Shown: positions 32,395 through 42,073, counted from the stretch's first letter. The stretch: DNA of 64,000 bases from DATKZH01 sp964475955 (GCA_964475955.1 CAYYZY010000003.1:29440-93439), one strand, 5' to 3'. Numbers and translations are program-made. The notes: generated by a model not told the origin, from the sequence alone.

Positions 32395-35300
32395 CTATCT
32401 TACCGGCGGCGCCGGCCCGAACAACTCTTCCAGGCCGCGTTGGACGCCGTCGTGGATCACGTTTTGGGCGGCGTTCTCCAGGAAACGCTGGCTGAGCCGG
32501 TCGAGGGTGCGGCGGTCGAGCCTGGGCCGGGTGAGCGTGCCGGCGATCGGCACGCGGATGGTCTGGTTGCGCAGGGCCGAATCGAGCGCCTCGTGCCGGC
32601 CCCGCCACTTGGGCGGAATGGGCATCTCGGCGATCAGCTCCAGCGACCGATCGAAGCCCACCGAGCCCGACGTGCGGATCGTCAGGTCGGGAAACACCAG
32701 CTCCATGCCGCGGTGGTGCACGCGCCCGTCGGCCAGCCGGAAGGGGATGACCGATTGCCGCGTAAGACGCGCCGACTCGGCGCGGCCCATCAGCACGGCC
32801 AGTTCGTAGATCATCGGGCCGGGCCCGATCTCGACCGAGTGCACGATCATGCGCCCTTCCACGTCCCCTCGCGCGGGATCGGCCAGCGGGAGGCGGCAGC
32901 GGTCGAGCTCCAGCGAAAACCGTCCCTGGGCCGCGGCCACTCCGGCCAGGGCGGGCGCGATGTACTGGAGGAAGCCGGCGCACATGCGGGGGTTGATGCG
33001 CACGTTGTCGGCCACGCGGCCCGGCTGCACGTCGAGTTCCATCGGCCCGGGGGCGAGCCGCACCTGGGGATCGAGCCGCACGCGGCCTTCGCTGACGGCC
33101 AAGTCGAGCGGGCGAAGCCGAACCGTCCCGCCCGACAAGCTGGCGGCCAGCTCGCCCGGGCCCACGTCGAAGCCGTACAGGTTGCCCCGGGTCCAGCGCA
33201 CGAGGGCCGTGCCCTGGGCGGCGTCGAGAGCCAGCGGGCCCTGGTAGGTGACCGGGTTCGAGCCCCGTCCGGCGAAGCGGACCTGTTGGCCGACGTACGC
33301 GCTGACCAGCTCGGAGAGCTTCTCCATGTCGTAGTCGAGCTGCCCGGCCAATTGCACGCTCTTGAGGTCTTTGTGCAGGGCGATCTTCCCGCCGGCGCGC
33401 AAGCCGGCGGCGCCGCAGCGGAGCACCACCTGGCGCAGCTCGACCAACCGGCGTTCGGCCTGGTAGGTTCCCTCGCCGACGATGCGAACCTGGGAATCCT
33501 CGAACTGCGGGCCCGCCGGGTGCGTGGCCACCAGGTCGTTGACGGCCGTGTCGAAGGTGGCCGCCGTCGTTTCGCCGTCGTGGCGCAACTCCGCCTTGCC
33601 GGCGAACCGGCCCAGCAGTTGCCAGCCCGGCGGATCGGAGGGATCGCGCATCGACGCCTGGAGCCGGTCGAGGCTGCCCCGGTAGGTGAGCGTGCCGGCC
33701 AGTTGCGGCAGGCCGTCGCCGGAGTGCGTGGCGACGACGTCCGTCGCCTCGGCGGCCAGGCTCTGGGAAGTGAGCGTGGCCGATTTCAACCCCAGTCGGC
33801 CCGCCTCGCGGTCCCACGTGCCCGTGGCGACCAACTCGGCCTCCGGCTCGCGCACGCGGCAGGAGGGCCCGTCCACCGCCAGGTTGGTGACGACGACCCG
33901 CCCCCGGTCCACGCGGATCGCCTGCCGGGAGCCGGTCGCCCGGACCACCAGGTCGTAGGCGCCGGCCGCGCTCCAATCGGCCGGGGCGATCCACGGTCCG
34001 ATGCGCGGCGACCATCGGGCCAGCTCGCCGCGGGAGCGGACCTCAAGGGGCCAAACGCCCCCTTCGCCCAGGTTGCGGACCGGTTCGGTGAGCCGGGCCT
34101 CGACGCGATCTTCGCCGGCCCGGATCGTCACCGTGCCCGCGTCGACTTGCGTGGCGGCCGTGAAGTCGGTTCGCCCCCTGGCCGAGAAGTCCAGAAGCAG
34201 CGCCTTCTCTTCCCACGGCGGCCGCTCGGTTGTCGCCAGGGCGAAATCGCGGACCTGCAACTCGCCGTCGGTCCGGAAATCGCCGCCTTCGAGCCGCTCC
34301 CAGTGGAACTGGGCCCAGCCGTCGCCCGCCAGGCGGAAACCGTCCAGATCGACGAACTCGCCCAACCGGTCGGCCAACCGCTTGAGGTCGAAGCTGGCCG
34401 AGCCGGCCAACTGCTCCGGTTTGCCCGACACGTACAGCTTGAGGAAGTCCGACTCGCACCCGAGGCGCTCCACCACCACGCCCTGCTCGGCCTGGTGCGC
34501 CCGAAGGGTGATCGAGACGGGCCGCTCCCAAACGATCCGCCGCCCCTGGCCTTCGGCCGCCAGGTCGCGGGCCTCGAGCTTCGCTTCCCAGCTCATGCCC
34601 TGCGCGCCGGACCGACTGGCGGCGGTCACCTCCAACTGGCCGCCGGTCACGTGCGTGCCCTCGCGGATGCGAAGCGTGCCGGGGAGCATGGCAGCCAGCC
34701 GGGCCAGGTCGAGTCGGCCGTCAAGCTCGAACGTCTGGCGGGGGAGCCACCGGACCAGGCCGGACGGCGCGCCATCGGCCTTGGGAAGGCGGAGCTCGCC
34801 GGTCAGCGACGCCCCGCCCGCATCGGACTCGACGACCAACCGCCCCACCTCGACGCGGTCGCCGTGCAAGGTGAGATCGCAATCGACGGCGACGCGTTGC
34901 AGCTTCAGTTGGTCGGACTGAAGCGCCGGCGCCGCCAGTCGCAGGTCGTCGGCCGACACCGTGCCGCGGACGACCATCGCACCCGAGGCATCCCCGGTCC
35001 AGCGGCACCGGAGGTCGGTCGAGAGCCCGCCGGCCGCTTTCGCTTCGAGGCCGAACCGGTCGAGAATCGACTGGAACATGGCCAGCGGCACGGCCTCGGT
35101 TTCGATGGCAAGCTCCTGGGCCGGCGGCTGGCCGGAATCGCCGGGGGCGGCACCCGGCGACGCAGCCGCATTGCCCGCCGCGGCCGCGCGGGTCGACCTG
35201 CCGTTCGCGGGGCCTTGATCCATGCGCAGCTTCACGGAGAAACGGCCCGGGCTCTTCGCATCGGGCAGCGTGCCGGAGGTTTGGAGCTGGAGCGGCCTGG

Positions 35301-35931
35301 CCGGGTCGGCCGGCTTGGCCAGCGCGAGCTGGAAGGCTTCGATGCGCCAGGCCCGGTCGGTGTCGGCTTCGCGGATCGAGACCGTGCCGTCGACGATCTC
35401 GACGCCCAGGTTCCACGAGTCGGGAAGCGGCTCGGTCGAGGCGAGGTACGCGGCCAGCACGTCCTCCAGGTTGCTGCCGTCGTCCCGCACGACGACGTGG
35501 AGCTTCGGCTTTTCCAGCCGGAGCCGGCCCGGGTTCGCGCTGTCCCAGAGGATCGCCAGCAGGGACCGGTCGCTGCGGAGTTCGTCGATCGCCAGCACCG
35601 GCTCGCCGCGTTCGTCGTGGATTTCGATCCCTTGAAGCCGGGGGGCCGAAAACCACGAGAGCGCGGCGCTCTGCGTGGTGACGGTGCCTCGCAGGTCGGG
35701 CGCCAAGGAGCCGACGAACCAGCCCAGCAAAGGGCTGTTGGCCACGAGCGCGGGCATCAGCCACACCAGCAGGACGACCGCGACGAGCGCCGCGCCCATC
35801 AGCCACCGGCCCGGCGAGCGCCGCTTGCGCTGGGGGGCGGGCGGCTGCGCATCGGGCTGGGTTTCGGGGGTCTGCTGCACTCCGAGCGAGAACGCGTTGG
35901 GTTGCCAGTCGGGCCGCGTGCCGGTCGCCAT
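32395..35931 (-). CDS. Large AsmA-like envelope protein
   Basis: The 1178-aa protein has a disordered Pro/Gln/Arg-rich N-terminus, one TM helix (residues ~43-65, WLMGAALVAVVLLVWLMPAL) and a very long periplasmic beta-rich body built of repeating strands, typical of AsmA/TamB/YhdP-type proteins. These are thought to form hydrophobic grooves that carry phospholipid between the inner and outer membranes. The C-terminal part contains the AsmA-like segment (GDVEGRMIVHSVEIGPGPM; GLELVF/GMELVFPDLTIRTSGSV region). A diderm envelope is implied. The frame is free of stops throughout and the ATG at 35931 is the natural start. Confidence 0.85.
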   Translation of the reverse strand: MATGTRPDWQPNAFSLGVQQTPETQPDAQPPAPQRKRRSPGRWLMGAALVAVVLLVWLMPALVANSPLLGWFVGSLAPDLRGTVTTQSAALSWFSAPRLQGIEIHDERGEPVLAIDELRSDRSLLAILWDSANPGRLRLEKPKLHVVVRDDGSNLEDVLAAYLASTEPLPDSWNLGVEIVDGTVSIREADTDRAWRIEAFQLALAKPADPARPLQLQTSGTLPDAKSPGRFSVKLRMDQGPANGRSTRAAAAGNAAASPGAAPGDSGQPPAQELAIETEAVPLAMFQSILDRFGLEAKAAGGLSTDLRCRWTGDASGAMVVRGTVSADDLRLAAPALQSDQLKLQRVAVDCDLTLHGDRVEVGRLVVESDAGGASLTGELRLPKADGAPSGLVRWLPRQTFELDGRLDLARLAAMLPGTLRIREGTHVTGGQLEVTAASRSGAQGMSWEAKLEARDLAAEGQGRRIVWERPVSITLRAHQAEQGVVVERLGCESDFLKLYVSGKPEQLAGSASFDLKRLADRLGEFVDLDGFRLAGDGWAQFHWERLEGGDFRTDGELQVRDFALATTERPPWEEKALLLDFSARGRTDFTAATQVDAGTVTIRAGEDRVEARLTEPVRNLGEGGVWPLEVRSRGELARWSPRIGPWIAPADWSAAGAYDLVVRATGSRQAIRVDRGRVVVTNLAVDGPSCRVREPEAELVATGTWDREAGRLGLKSATLTSQSLAAEATDVVATHSGDGLPQLAGTLTYRGSLDRLQASMRDPSDPPGWQLLGRFAGKAELRHDGETTAATFDTAVNDLVATHPAGPQFEDSQVRIVGEGTYQAERRLVELRQVVLRCGAAGLRAGGKIALHKDLKSVQLAGQLDYDMEKLSELVSAYVGQQVRFAGRGSNPVTYQGPLALDAAQGTALVRWTRGNLYGFDVGPGELAASLSGGTVRLRPLDLAVSEGRVRLDPQVRLAPGPMELDVQPGRVADNVRINPRMCAGFLQYIAPALAGVAAAQGRFSLELDRCRLPLADPARGDVEGRMIVHSVEIGPGPMIYELAVLMGRAESARLTRQSVIPFRLADGRVHHRGMELVFPDLTIRTSGSVGFDRSLELIAEMPIPPKWRGRHEALDSALRNQTIRVPIAGTLTRPRLDRRTLDRLSQRFLENAAQNVIHDGVQRGLEELFGPAPPVR

Positions 35932-36339
35932 GGGATACCTCCGCCGGGAAAGGAGTATGGGCGGGGCATTCTAGTGACAAGGGCCCGCCGGCACCAGACC
36001 GACTCGGCGGGGCGGCGCCATGTACGTAAGTGCTTTCATGTGCAAGGCTTGGGGCTCTTGGTACACCTACGCGAACCGACCGGGGGAAGACGGACCGGCA
36101 GGCCGTCCCGCGCCAGGCCGGTCCGGTCGGGCGCGGTCGGAATTCCGGCTCCGTCGGCGAACGCACGGGCCGCACGCACCGGCCGCTGGACATCGCCCAA
36201 TCGCCCGCGGCAACCGTTTCCCACGCGACCGAGTTTGGCTTACAATGGAGAGTTGATCGAAGCGAGGCCGCGTTCGGGGTGCTTCGTCGCGTCTTCCTGG
36301 TTTCCGTTTGACTCAACGCATCTGGCGAGCGCACGTTCC
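35932..36339. other. Divergent intergenic region, nothing recognised
   Basis: The 400 bases between the divergent AsmA-like gene and the signal-peptide protein at 36340 should carry both promoters. No clear sigma-70 or sigma-54 motif, repeat copy or small gene was seen. Confidence 0.4.
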
Positions 36340-36870
36340 ATGAGCAGATTCTCAACACCCTGGCGTCGATTCATCCTCCTGGCCTGGGCGGTCGCCGTGT
36401 GGACCGCCTTCTACGGCGTGGCGTTGGCCGGAGAAGCCGCAGAGGCGGAGAAAGAGGGAGGCGGAGGTGCCGGAGCCGGACCCTACGTGGGGCCCTATTT
36501 CGCAGTCGCCCTGTGCATCGGCCTCGGATTGCTCTTCGTCTGCCGCTCGGCTCGCCGGAGGGAACGGCCCAAGGGCGAGGCCTACGAAGGGGCCGGCGCC
36601 ACCGAGGTGGCCAAGGAAGGGGGCGTGCCCGAAATCTCGCTCGGCATGCGCCTGGACCAGGTCAACAAGCTGCTCGGCAAGCCGAAGATTCGCCGACGGG
36701 GGTCGGAGATCTACCGGGAGCTGGCCATGGCCGGGAAGCTCTCCGAAGAAGACGCCGCCAAGGAGTACTTGATCTACGAGCACGCGGCGGGCCGGTACGA
36801 GCTGGTCGTGTACGACCGCCGGGTCGTCGAGATCAAGGGGCAACCGAAGCGCAAGAAGCCGGCGGAATGA
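36340..36870 (+). CDS. Exported/membrane hypothetical protein with SmpA-like tail
   Basis: The 176-aa protein has an N-terminal hydrophobic segment (FILLAWAVAVWTAFYGVALAG), a Gly/Glu-rich linker, a second TM helix (YFAVALCIGLGLLFVC) and a soluble domain. The domain reads EISLGMRLDQVNKLLGKPK ... YLIYEHAAGRYELVVYDRRVVEIKG. The 'GM...V...LGKP...' opening followed by strands is the pattern of SmpA/OmlA-type small domains (BamE-like), often used for binding. The family call is tentative. The frame is open far upstream on this strand, but only as the antisense of the AsmA-like gene. Confidence 0.7.
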   Translation: MSRFSTPWRRFILLAWAVAVWTAFYGVALAGEAAEAEKEGGGGAGAGPYVGPYFAVALCIGLGLLFVCRSARRRERPKGEAYEGAGATEVAKEGGVPEISLGMRLDQVNKLLGKPKIRRRGSEIYRELAMAGKLSEEDAAKEYLIYEHAAGRYELVVYDRRVVEIKGQPKRKKPAE

Positions 36871-36917
36871 GCGCCCGGTTTGCGGAGCAAGGACACGGCG
36901 TGTGGGCTGCCACTACC

Positions 36918-38165
36918 CTACCGCGATGTGTCGGCGGAATCGGAACGCGTGGCCGCTCTCTTGAGGAATTTGGGGCCGCTCAAACGGTGGCCGCCCGGGT
37001 TGGCTTGGAAGAAGGCCGCGATCCGCTCGACCACCCACGCCTGCTCCGGCGCGGTCAGCTCGGGGAAGATCGGCAGCGCCAGCACTTCGCGGCTCGCCCG
37101 ATAGGTTTCGGGCAGGTCTTGCGGTGCGTATCCGAGGTAGGCGAAGCACTCCTGTTCGTGCAGGCCGGCCGGGTAGTAGATCTCCGTGCCCACGTTCGCT
37201 TCGGCGAGGAACGCGCGCAGGGCGTCGCGCCGGCCGTCCGGCACGCGGACGACGTACTGGTTCCAGACGTGTCGTCGGCCGGGCGCACAGGCGGGCAGCC
37301 CGAGCGGGCCGTCCAGTCCGGCCTCGGCGAACAGGCGGTGGTAGCGCTCGGCGTTGGCCTGGCGCATGGCGGTCCAGCGCTTTAGATGGGGCATCTTGAC
37401 GTTGAGCACGGCCGCCTGGAAGGAATCGAGCCGGCTGTTGATGCCGACCACCTTGTGGTAGTAGCGGGGGCGCATGCCGTGGACGCGGAGCAGGCGGAGG
37501 CGGTCGGCCAGGTCGTCGCGGCAGGAGGTGAGCATTCCGCCGTCGCCGGCCCCGCCGAGGTTCTTGGTGGGGTAGAAGCTGAAGCAGCCGACGTCGCCCT
37601 GCGAGCCGGCGCGGCGCCCGTGCAGCTCCGCCCCGATCGCCTGGGCGGCGTCTTCGATCACGGCGACGCCCTGGGGCCGGGCGATTGCCGAGAGGGCCTC
37701 GGTGTCGGCGCACTGGCCGAAGAGGTGGACGGGCAGGATCGCCTTGGTTGCCGGCGTGATCCGGCGTTCGACCGCCGTCGGGTCGAGGTTCAGCGTGATC
37801 GGGTCGACCTCGGCGAACACGGGCGTGGCCCCCAAGCGCGTCACGGCGCTGGCCGTGGCGAAGAACGTGAAGCTGGGGAGAATCACCTCGTCGCCGGGAC
37901 CGACCTCGAAAGCCATCAGGGCCAGAAGCAACGCGTCGCTTCCCGAGGCGCAGCCGACCGCGTGCCCCGCCCCGGTGTAGGAGGCGACGGCCTCTTCCAG
38001 CCGCCGCACCTCGGGGCCGAGCACGAACTGCCCGGAGGCGCACACCGACGCGAGCGCCGCGGCCATTTCCTGCTTGAGCGGGGCGTGTTGACGGGCCAGG
38101 TCGAGCAACGGCACGCGCTCGGGCCGCTCGTTGGGCCGGTTCTGGTGATCGCGGTGGGTGTGCAT
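36918..38165 (-). CDS. DegT/DnrJ/EryC1/StrS-family PLP aminotransferase
   Basis: The 415-aa sugar aminotransferase carries the PLP-binding Lys201 in FSFYPTKNLGG, Asp172 in VIEDAAQAIGA, GSDALLLAL for phosphate binding and RLDSFQAAVL for the dimer-contact loop. These enzymes transaminate keto-sugars attached to nucleotides for surface polysaccharide or O-antigen synthesis. The C-terminal ~20 residues after FFQANPGG are an extra tail. There is no adjacent sugar-nucleotide gene, so the product sugar cannot be named. Confidence 0.93.
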   Translation of the reverse strand: MHTHRDHQNRPNERPERVPLLDLARQHAPLKQEMAAALASVCASGQFVLGPEVRRLEEAVASYTGAGHAVGCASGSDALLLALMAFEVGPGDEVILPSFTFFATASAVTRLGATPVFAEVDPITLNLDPTAVERRITPATKAILPVHLFGQCADTEALSAIARPQGVAVIEDAAQAIGAELHGRRAGSQGDVGCFSFYPTKNLGGAGDGGMLTSCRDDLADRLRLLRVHGMRPRYYHKVVGINSRLDSFQAAVLNVKMPHLKRWTAMRQANAERYHRLFAEAGLDGPLGLPACAPGRRHVWNQYVVRVPDGRRDALRAFLAEANVGTEIYYPAGLHEQECFAYLGYAPQDLPETYRASREVLALPIFPELTAPEQAWVVERIAAFFQANPGGHRLSGPKFLKRAATRSDSADTSR

Positions 38166-38773
38166 GGGCGATTCCCCGGATTTCGAGGCGGAAAACGTGG
38201 GATCGGCGGGCCGACTGCCCGGGCCCGCGCGGGCAGAAGGTTAGGCATCCCACGGATTTAAGTCAAGGCCGACCTGGCGGCCGGCATGGGCGGCACGGGA
38301 GGTGGCCCCTGGGGCGGGGGGCACGCGTACGGGTGAGTCCGTTCGCCGGTCCGTGTGTCGGCGACCGAGAAAACGTCGACACGGATGCCCCGGGCGACCG
38401 AACAAAGAGACGGCGAGGGGCGGTTTATGCCGGTTGTGCCAAAGTCCGGTGGCCGCGGCCGGGGGTGCGGCCCAAGGTTTTTTTCGACGTAAGTCTTTTT
38501 CGGGAGGTTACTTAGGAAACCGCCCCCCGAAATAGCGCAGACGACCTTGAAAGCCGCTGCTAAAATCGAGACTTCAGCCGAGCAACGGGGCAACGCACGT
38601 GCCCTGCCAACAGGCCGATGTAGACTTGCAATGGCGGGCTCCTCAGACAAGGCGGTACGCTGAGACGATCGATCACGTGAGCAGACGGCCGTAGGTCCCG
38701 TCTGAACGCCTATCACAGCAGTACGACGCTTCTTTGGGCATTTTCTGCTTGCCTCTTGTTCTGTAGGTCCCGC
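38166..38773. other. Divergent intergenic region, nothing firm
   Basis: About 600 bases between the aminotransferase and rpe. A T-rich stretch (38480-38510) and an extended -10-like tgctaaaat near 38562 are present, but no matching -35 was found. No repeat copy or RNA was recognised. Confidence 0.35.
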
Positions 38774-39478
38774 ATGGGCACGTCGCCGTTACTTGCCGAT
38801 CTTCTTGCTTCGGTCCCGCTGATCGGCCCTTCGCTCCTGGCGTGCGACTTCGCCAACCTCCAGCGGGAGATTTCCCGGCTGGAAGAGGCCGGGGCCCGGA
38901 TCCTCCACCTCGACGTGATGGACGGCCACTTCGTGCCCAACCTGAGCATCGGGGTGCCCATCGTCGAGGCGGTCCGGCGAGTGACCGATCTGGCGCTGGA
39001 CGTGCACCTGATGATCTCCAACCCGGGCGAATTCCTGGAGCCGTTCCGCCGCGCCGGGGCCGACCTGATCACGATCCACGGCGAAGCGGTTCCCGACCCC
39101 GCGGAGTTGCTCCAGCGCATACGCGAGCTGGGAGCCGGGGCCGGCGTCGCCCTGAGCCCGCCCACGCCCGCCGAAGCGGTGGAAGGGTATTTGGATCAGT
39201 GCGACCTGGTGCTTACGATGAGCGTGATGCCCGGTTTCGGCGGGCAGGCGTTTCGGCCCGAGGCGCTGGAGAAGCTTCGCTGGTTGAAAGAGCGTGCAGG
39301 CGGCGAGACCCTGCTTTCGGTCGACGGGGGCGTCAACCTGGAGACGATCGGCCGCTGCGCCGAGGCGGGGGCCAACCTGTTCGTCGTGGGGACGGCGCTA
39401 CTGGGCGCGGAAGACTACGGGAAGCGTCTTGCGGAGTTGTGCGGTTCGGTGAAACCTCATTGCAGCGTGCAGAGCTAG
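38774..39478 (+). CDS. rpe: Ribulose-phosphate 3-epimerase
   Basis: The 234-aa TIM-barrel enzyme interconverts ribulose-5-phosphate and xylulose-5-phosphate (pentose phosphate pathway). All landmark segments are present: GPSLLACDFANL, HLDVMDGHFVPNLSIG (metal His/Asp), DVHLMI with metal His, VMPGFGGQAF and SVDGGVN (catalytic Asp). The ATG at 38774 is used; an in-frame TTG lies six codons upstream. The stop is two bases before the next gene, so the two are cotranscribed. Confidence 0.95.
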   Translation: MGTSPLLADLLASVPLIGPSLLACDFANLQREISRLEEAGARILHLDVMDGHFVPNLSIGVPIVEAVRRVTDLALDVHLMISNPGEFLEPFRRAGADLITIHGEAVPDPAELLQRIRELGAGAGVALSPPTPAEAVEGYLDQCDLVLTMSVMPGFGGQAFRPEALEKLRWLKERAGGETLLSVDGGVNLETIGRCAEAGANLFVVGTALLGAEDYGKRLAELCGSVKPHCSVQS

Positions 39479-39480
39479 CC

Positions 39481-40062
39481 ATGGTGAAGATCGTCTTGAT
39501 TCGGCCGGGATCGACCGACTACGACCAGGAGCGGCGCATCCAGGGCACCCTCGACGTGCCCCTGAACAAGGAAGGCAACGCCGAGGTCGATCGGTTGATC
39601 GACGCGCTGCGTCCCTTGCAGCTCGACGTCGTCTACGCGCCCGGCTGCCAGCCGGCGATGGCCACCGCCCAGGCGATCGCCAAGGCCCTCGACGTGAAGC
39701 TCAGGAAGCTCGAACGGATGCACAACCTCGACCACGGCCTCTGGCAGGGGATGCGGATCGACGAGGTCCGCCTGCGCCAGCCCAAGGTCTACCGACAGTG
39801 GCAAGAAATGCCCCAAAACATCTGCCCCCCAGGGGGCGAGATGCTCGACGCGGCCGCGGCGCGCGTGCGCGCGGCGATGTCGAAGCTGTTGAAGCGCCAC
39901 AAGGGGGGGGTCGTCGGCGTGGTGGTCCCCGAACCGCTGGCCAGCCTCGTGCGCAACCTGCTCACCCACGACGAACTGGGAAATCTCTGGAAAGCCAGCT
40001 CGGAACACGGCCACTGGGAGGTGTTCGAGGTCCAACCCAAGGCGCTCGCCCCGATCAGCTAG
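39481..40062 (+). CDS. Histidine-phosphatase (PGM-like) homologue lacking both catalytic His
   Basis: The 193-aa protein has the phosphoglycerate-mutase/histidine-phosphatase fold. Family members start V-x-L-I-R-H-G-E/Q-T, with the His being phosphorylated; here the segment reads IVLIR8-P9-G-STDYDQERRIQG, so the nucleophile is Pro9. The second catalytic His (normally V-x-H-G) is also replaced, by Pro150 in VVVP-EPLASLVR. The surrounding core (QGTLDVPLN; NLDHGLWQGM) is well conserved, so the fold is under selection but phosphatase/mutase chemistry is not possible by the known mechanism. It is coupled to rpe (two-base gap) and may be a sugar-phosphate-binding or regulatory protein. Confidence 0.85.
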   Translation: MVKIVLIRPGSTDYDQERRIQGTLDVPLNKEGNAEVDRLIDALRPLQLDVVYAPGCQPAMATAQAIAKALDVKLRKLERMHNLDHGLWQGMRIDEVRLRQPKVYRQWQEMPQNICPPGGEMLDAAAARVRAAMSKLLKRHKGGVVGVVVPEPLASLVRNLLTHDELGNLWKASSEHGHWEVFEVQPKALAPIS

Positions 40063-40170
40063 GAAACGAAAGCGAGGCGGAGCCCGGTGCCCGTGTGGGG
40101 ATCACGGGCTCCGCGCGAATCGGCCTCGTCCTCGATTTCCCCGCCCGAATGGAATCGGCAGGAGTCTATT

Positions 40171-41022
40171 ATGAGTGCGAATCGCCCCGATCCGGCCACC
40201 TGGCGGAACATGCTCAAGCGTCCCAAGCGGGGCGTGCCGGCCGGGCTCTGGCAGCGCTGTCCCGCCTGCCAGCAGACCATCTTCCGCAAGGAGGCCGAGA
40301 AGCGGCTGGGCGTCTGCCCCGAGTGCGACTACCACTGGTACGTCCCGGCCCGGGAGCGCATCGCCCAGGTGCTCGACGAGGGGACTTTCGAGGAATGGGA
40401 CGTCGAGCTGGAGCCGACCGACCCGCTCGATTTCATCGACAAAAAGCCGTACGCCGAGCGCCTCAAGACCGAGCAGGAGCGGACCGGCCTCCGCGACGCC
40501 GCCGTGGTCGGCACGGGCATGGTCCGCGCCCGGCGCGTCGCCTTCGGCGTTACCGACTCGTCCTTCATCATGGGCAGCATGGGATCGGTCGTCGGGGAGA
40601 AGCTCACCCGCACCATCGAGCGGGCCACCGAAGGACACTTGCCGCTGATCATCATCTCCGGCTCGGGCGGCGGCGCCCGCATGCACGAAGGCATGCTCTC
40701 GCTGATGCAGATGGCCAAGGTCTCCGCCGCGCTGGCCCGCTTCGACCAGGCCGGCGGGTTGTTCATCTCCGTGCTTACCAATCCCACCATGGGCGGCGTG
40801 GCGGCCAGCTTCGCGGCCTTGGGCGACCTGGTCTTCGCCGAGCCCAAGGCCCTGATCGGATTCGCCGGGCCGCGCACGATCAAGGCGACCATCCGCATCG
40901 AGCTGCCCAAGGGATTCCAGACCAGCGAGTTCCTGTTGGAGCACGGGTTCGTCGACCGCATCGTGCGCCGCCAGGACCTCCAGAGCGAGATCGCCCGAAC
41001 GATCGACTACTGCGGCAAGTAG
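40171..41022 (+). CDS. accD: Acetyl-CoA carboxylase carboxyltransferase subunit beta
   Basis: The 283-aa subunit has the N-terminal zinc ribbon (C-P-A-C ... C-P-E-C) that distinguishes AccD from other carboxyltransferases. The crotonase-fold domain follows, with GSMGSVVGEKL, ISGSGGGARMHEG and VLTNPTMGGVAASFA. It transfers carboxyl from biotin to acetyl-CoA to make malonyl-CoA for fatty-acid synthesis. CAGGAG precedes the ATG at 40171. accA is not in the window. Confidence 0.96.
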   Translation: MSANRPDPATWRNMLKRPKRGVPAGLWQRCPACQQTIFRKEAEKRLGVCPECDYHWYVPARERIAQVLDEGTFEEWDVELEPTDPLDFIDKKPYAERLKTEQERTGLRDAAVVGTGMVRARRVAFGVTDSSFIMGSMGSVVGEKLTRTIERATEGHLPLIIISGSGGGARMHEGMLSLMQMAKVSAALARFDQAGGLFISVLTNPTMGGVAASFAALGDLVFAEPKALIGFAGPRTIKATIRIELPKGFQTSEFLLEHGFVDRIVRRQDLQSEIARTIDYCGK

Positions 41023-41191
41023 CCGAGCAGCGCTCCAGCTTGCCAGATCCGTTGGGCCCGTCTAGACTGGACCCAAACGTGGCGCCGGGCTCCGCGTCGG
41101 GGGGCACGCCCCGAGGCGCGAAGGGCTTGGGACGGCGGGTCGACCACCCACTCGGCTCGGTCCATGCCATGGGGCCTCCTTACGAAGACGG

Positions 41192-42073
41192 ATGCGGTCG
41201 ATGGGCGTTCTCGGTCGGTTCACTTCCCTCCTCTCGGGCAAGCTCGACGTCCGCTCGCGATTCGAGATCCAGCGCAAGGCGATCTCCGGCACCATGTCGA
41301 GCTTCTACGTGGCCCGCGATCGCGGGTCAGACGAAATCGTGGGGCTGAAGATCCTCGATTCCGAAAAGACCCGCGCCTTCGAGTCGCGGTTCAAGGGCGC
41401 GAAGAAACCGAGCGAAGGCCAGATCGGCATGCGCCTGGCGCACCAGTACATCGCCCGTACCCTCGAGCACGGCCGGACGATCGATGGATCGCACTACCTG
41501 GTAATGGAGTTTCTGGCGGGGCCGACCATGAGCTCCGTGCTCGTCGCGCGCGACGACGGGCTGCTCGACGGGCGCCGCGTCCGCTTCCTGCGCCAGGCGG
41601 CGCAGGCCCTCCTGGCGGTCCACTCGGCCGGCTTCATCCACCGCGACGTCTGCCCGCGCAATCTCATCCTCACCGGCGATCGCGAAACGGTGAAGCTGAC
41701 CGACTTCGGTTTGACGGTTCCGGCCACCGAGCCGTTCATGCGTCCGGGGAACCGCTCGGGCACGCCCGACTACATGGCCCCCGAGTTGGCCCGGCGGTTT
41801 CGCACCGACAAGCGGCTCGACGTGTTCGCTTTCGGCGTCACGGCCTACGAGATCTGCACCTACGAGCTCCCGTGGCCCCGCGGCACGACGGGCGCGGCGG
41901 CCATGACCCACGACCGGCCGCCGGTCGACGTCCGCCAACACCGCCCCGAGATCAACCGCCAACTGGCCGAGGCGATCCACGCCTGCATCGAACCCGATCT
42001 CGACAAGCGCTGCTCCTCAATGGCGCAGTTCCTGGCGGCGATTCACACCGTGAAGCACGAAGACGCGAAGTGA
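41192..42073 (+). CDS. Ser/Thr protein kinase (Hanks type) with altered catalytic loop
   Basis: The 293-aa soluble kinase has the ATP-anchoring Lys53 (VGLKIL), catalytic loop H150-R151-D152 with Asn157, D171-F-G, and APE at SGTPDYMAPELA. Two deviations are visible: the glycine-rich loop is poor in Gly (ISGTMSSFYVAR), and the catalytic-loop Lys of the usual HRDLKPxN is Cys154 (HRDVCPRN). Asp and Asn are kept, so activity is possible but may be weak. There is no TM helix or sensor domain. It starts at 41192 with a second in-frame ATG three codons on. The adjacent genes do not point to a substrate. Confidence 0.88.
   Translation: MRSMGVLGRFTSLLSGKLDVRSRFEIQRKAISGTMSSFYVARDRGSDEIVGLKILDSEKTRAFESRFKGAKKPSEGQIGMRLAHQYIARTLEHGRTIDGSHYLVMEFLAGPTMSSVLVARDDGLLDGRRVRFLRQAAQALLAVHSAGFIHRDVCPRNLILTGDRETVKLTDFGLTVPATEPFMRPGNRSGTPDYMAPELARRFRTDKRLDVFAFGVTAYEICTYELPWPRGTTGAAAMTHDRPPVDVRQHRPEINRQLAEAIHACIEPDLDKRCSSMAQFLAAIHTVKHEDAK

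Noticed and set aside
32188..36339. A very long plus-strand open frame opposite the AsmA-like gene
   Set aside because: It is the antisense shadow of the AsmA-like gene: low-complexity composition, no ribosome-binding site and no family features. Only its last part (36340-36870) is a real gene.
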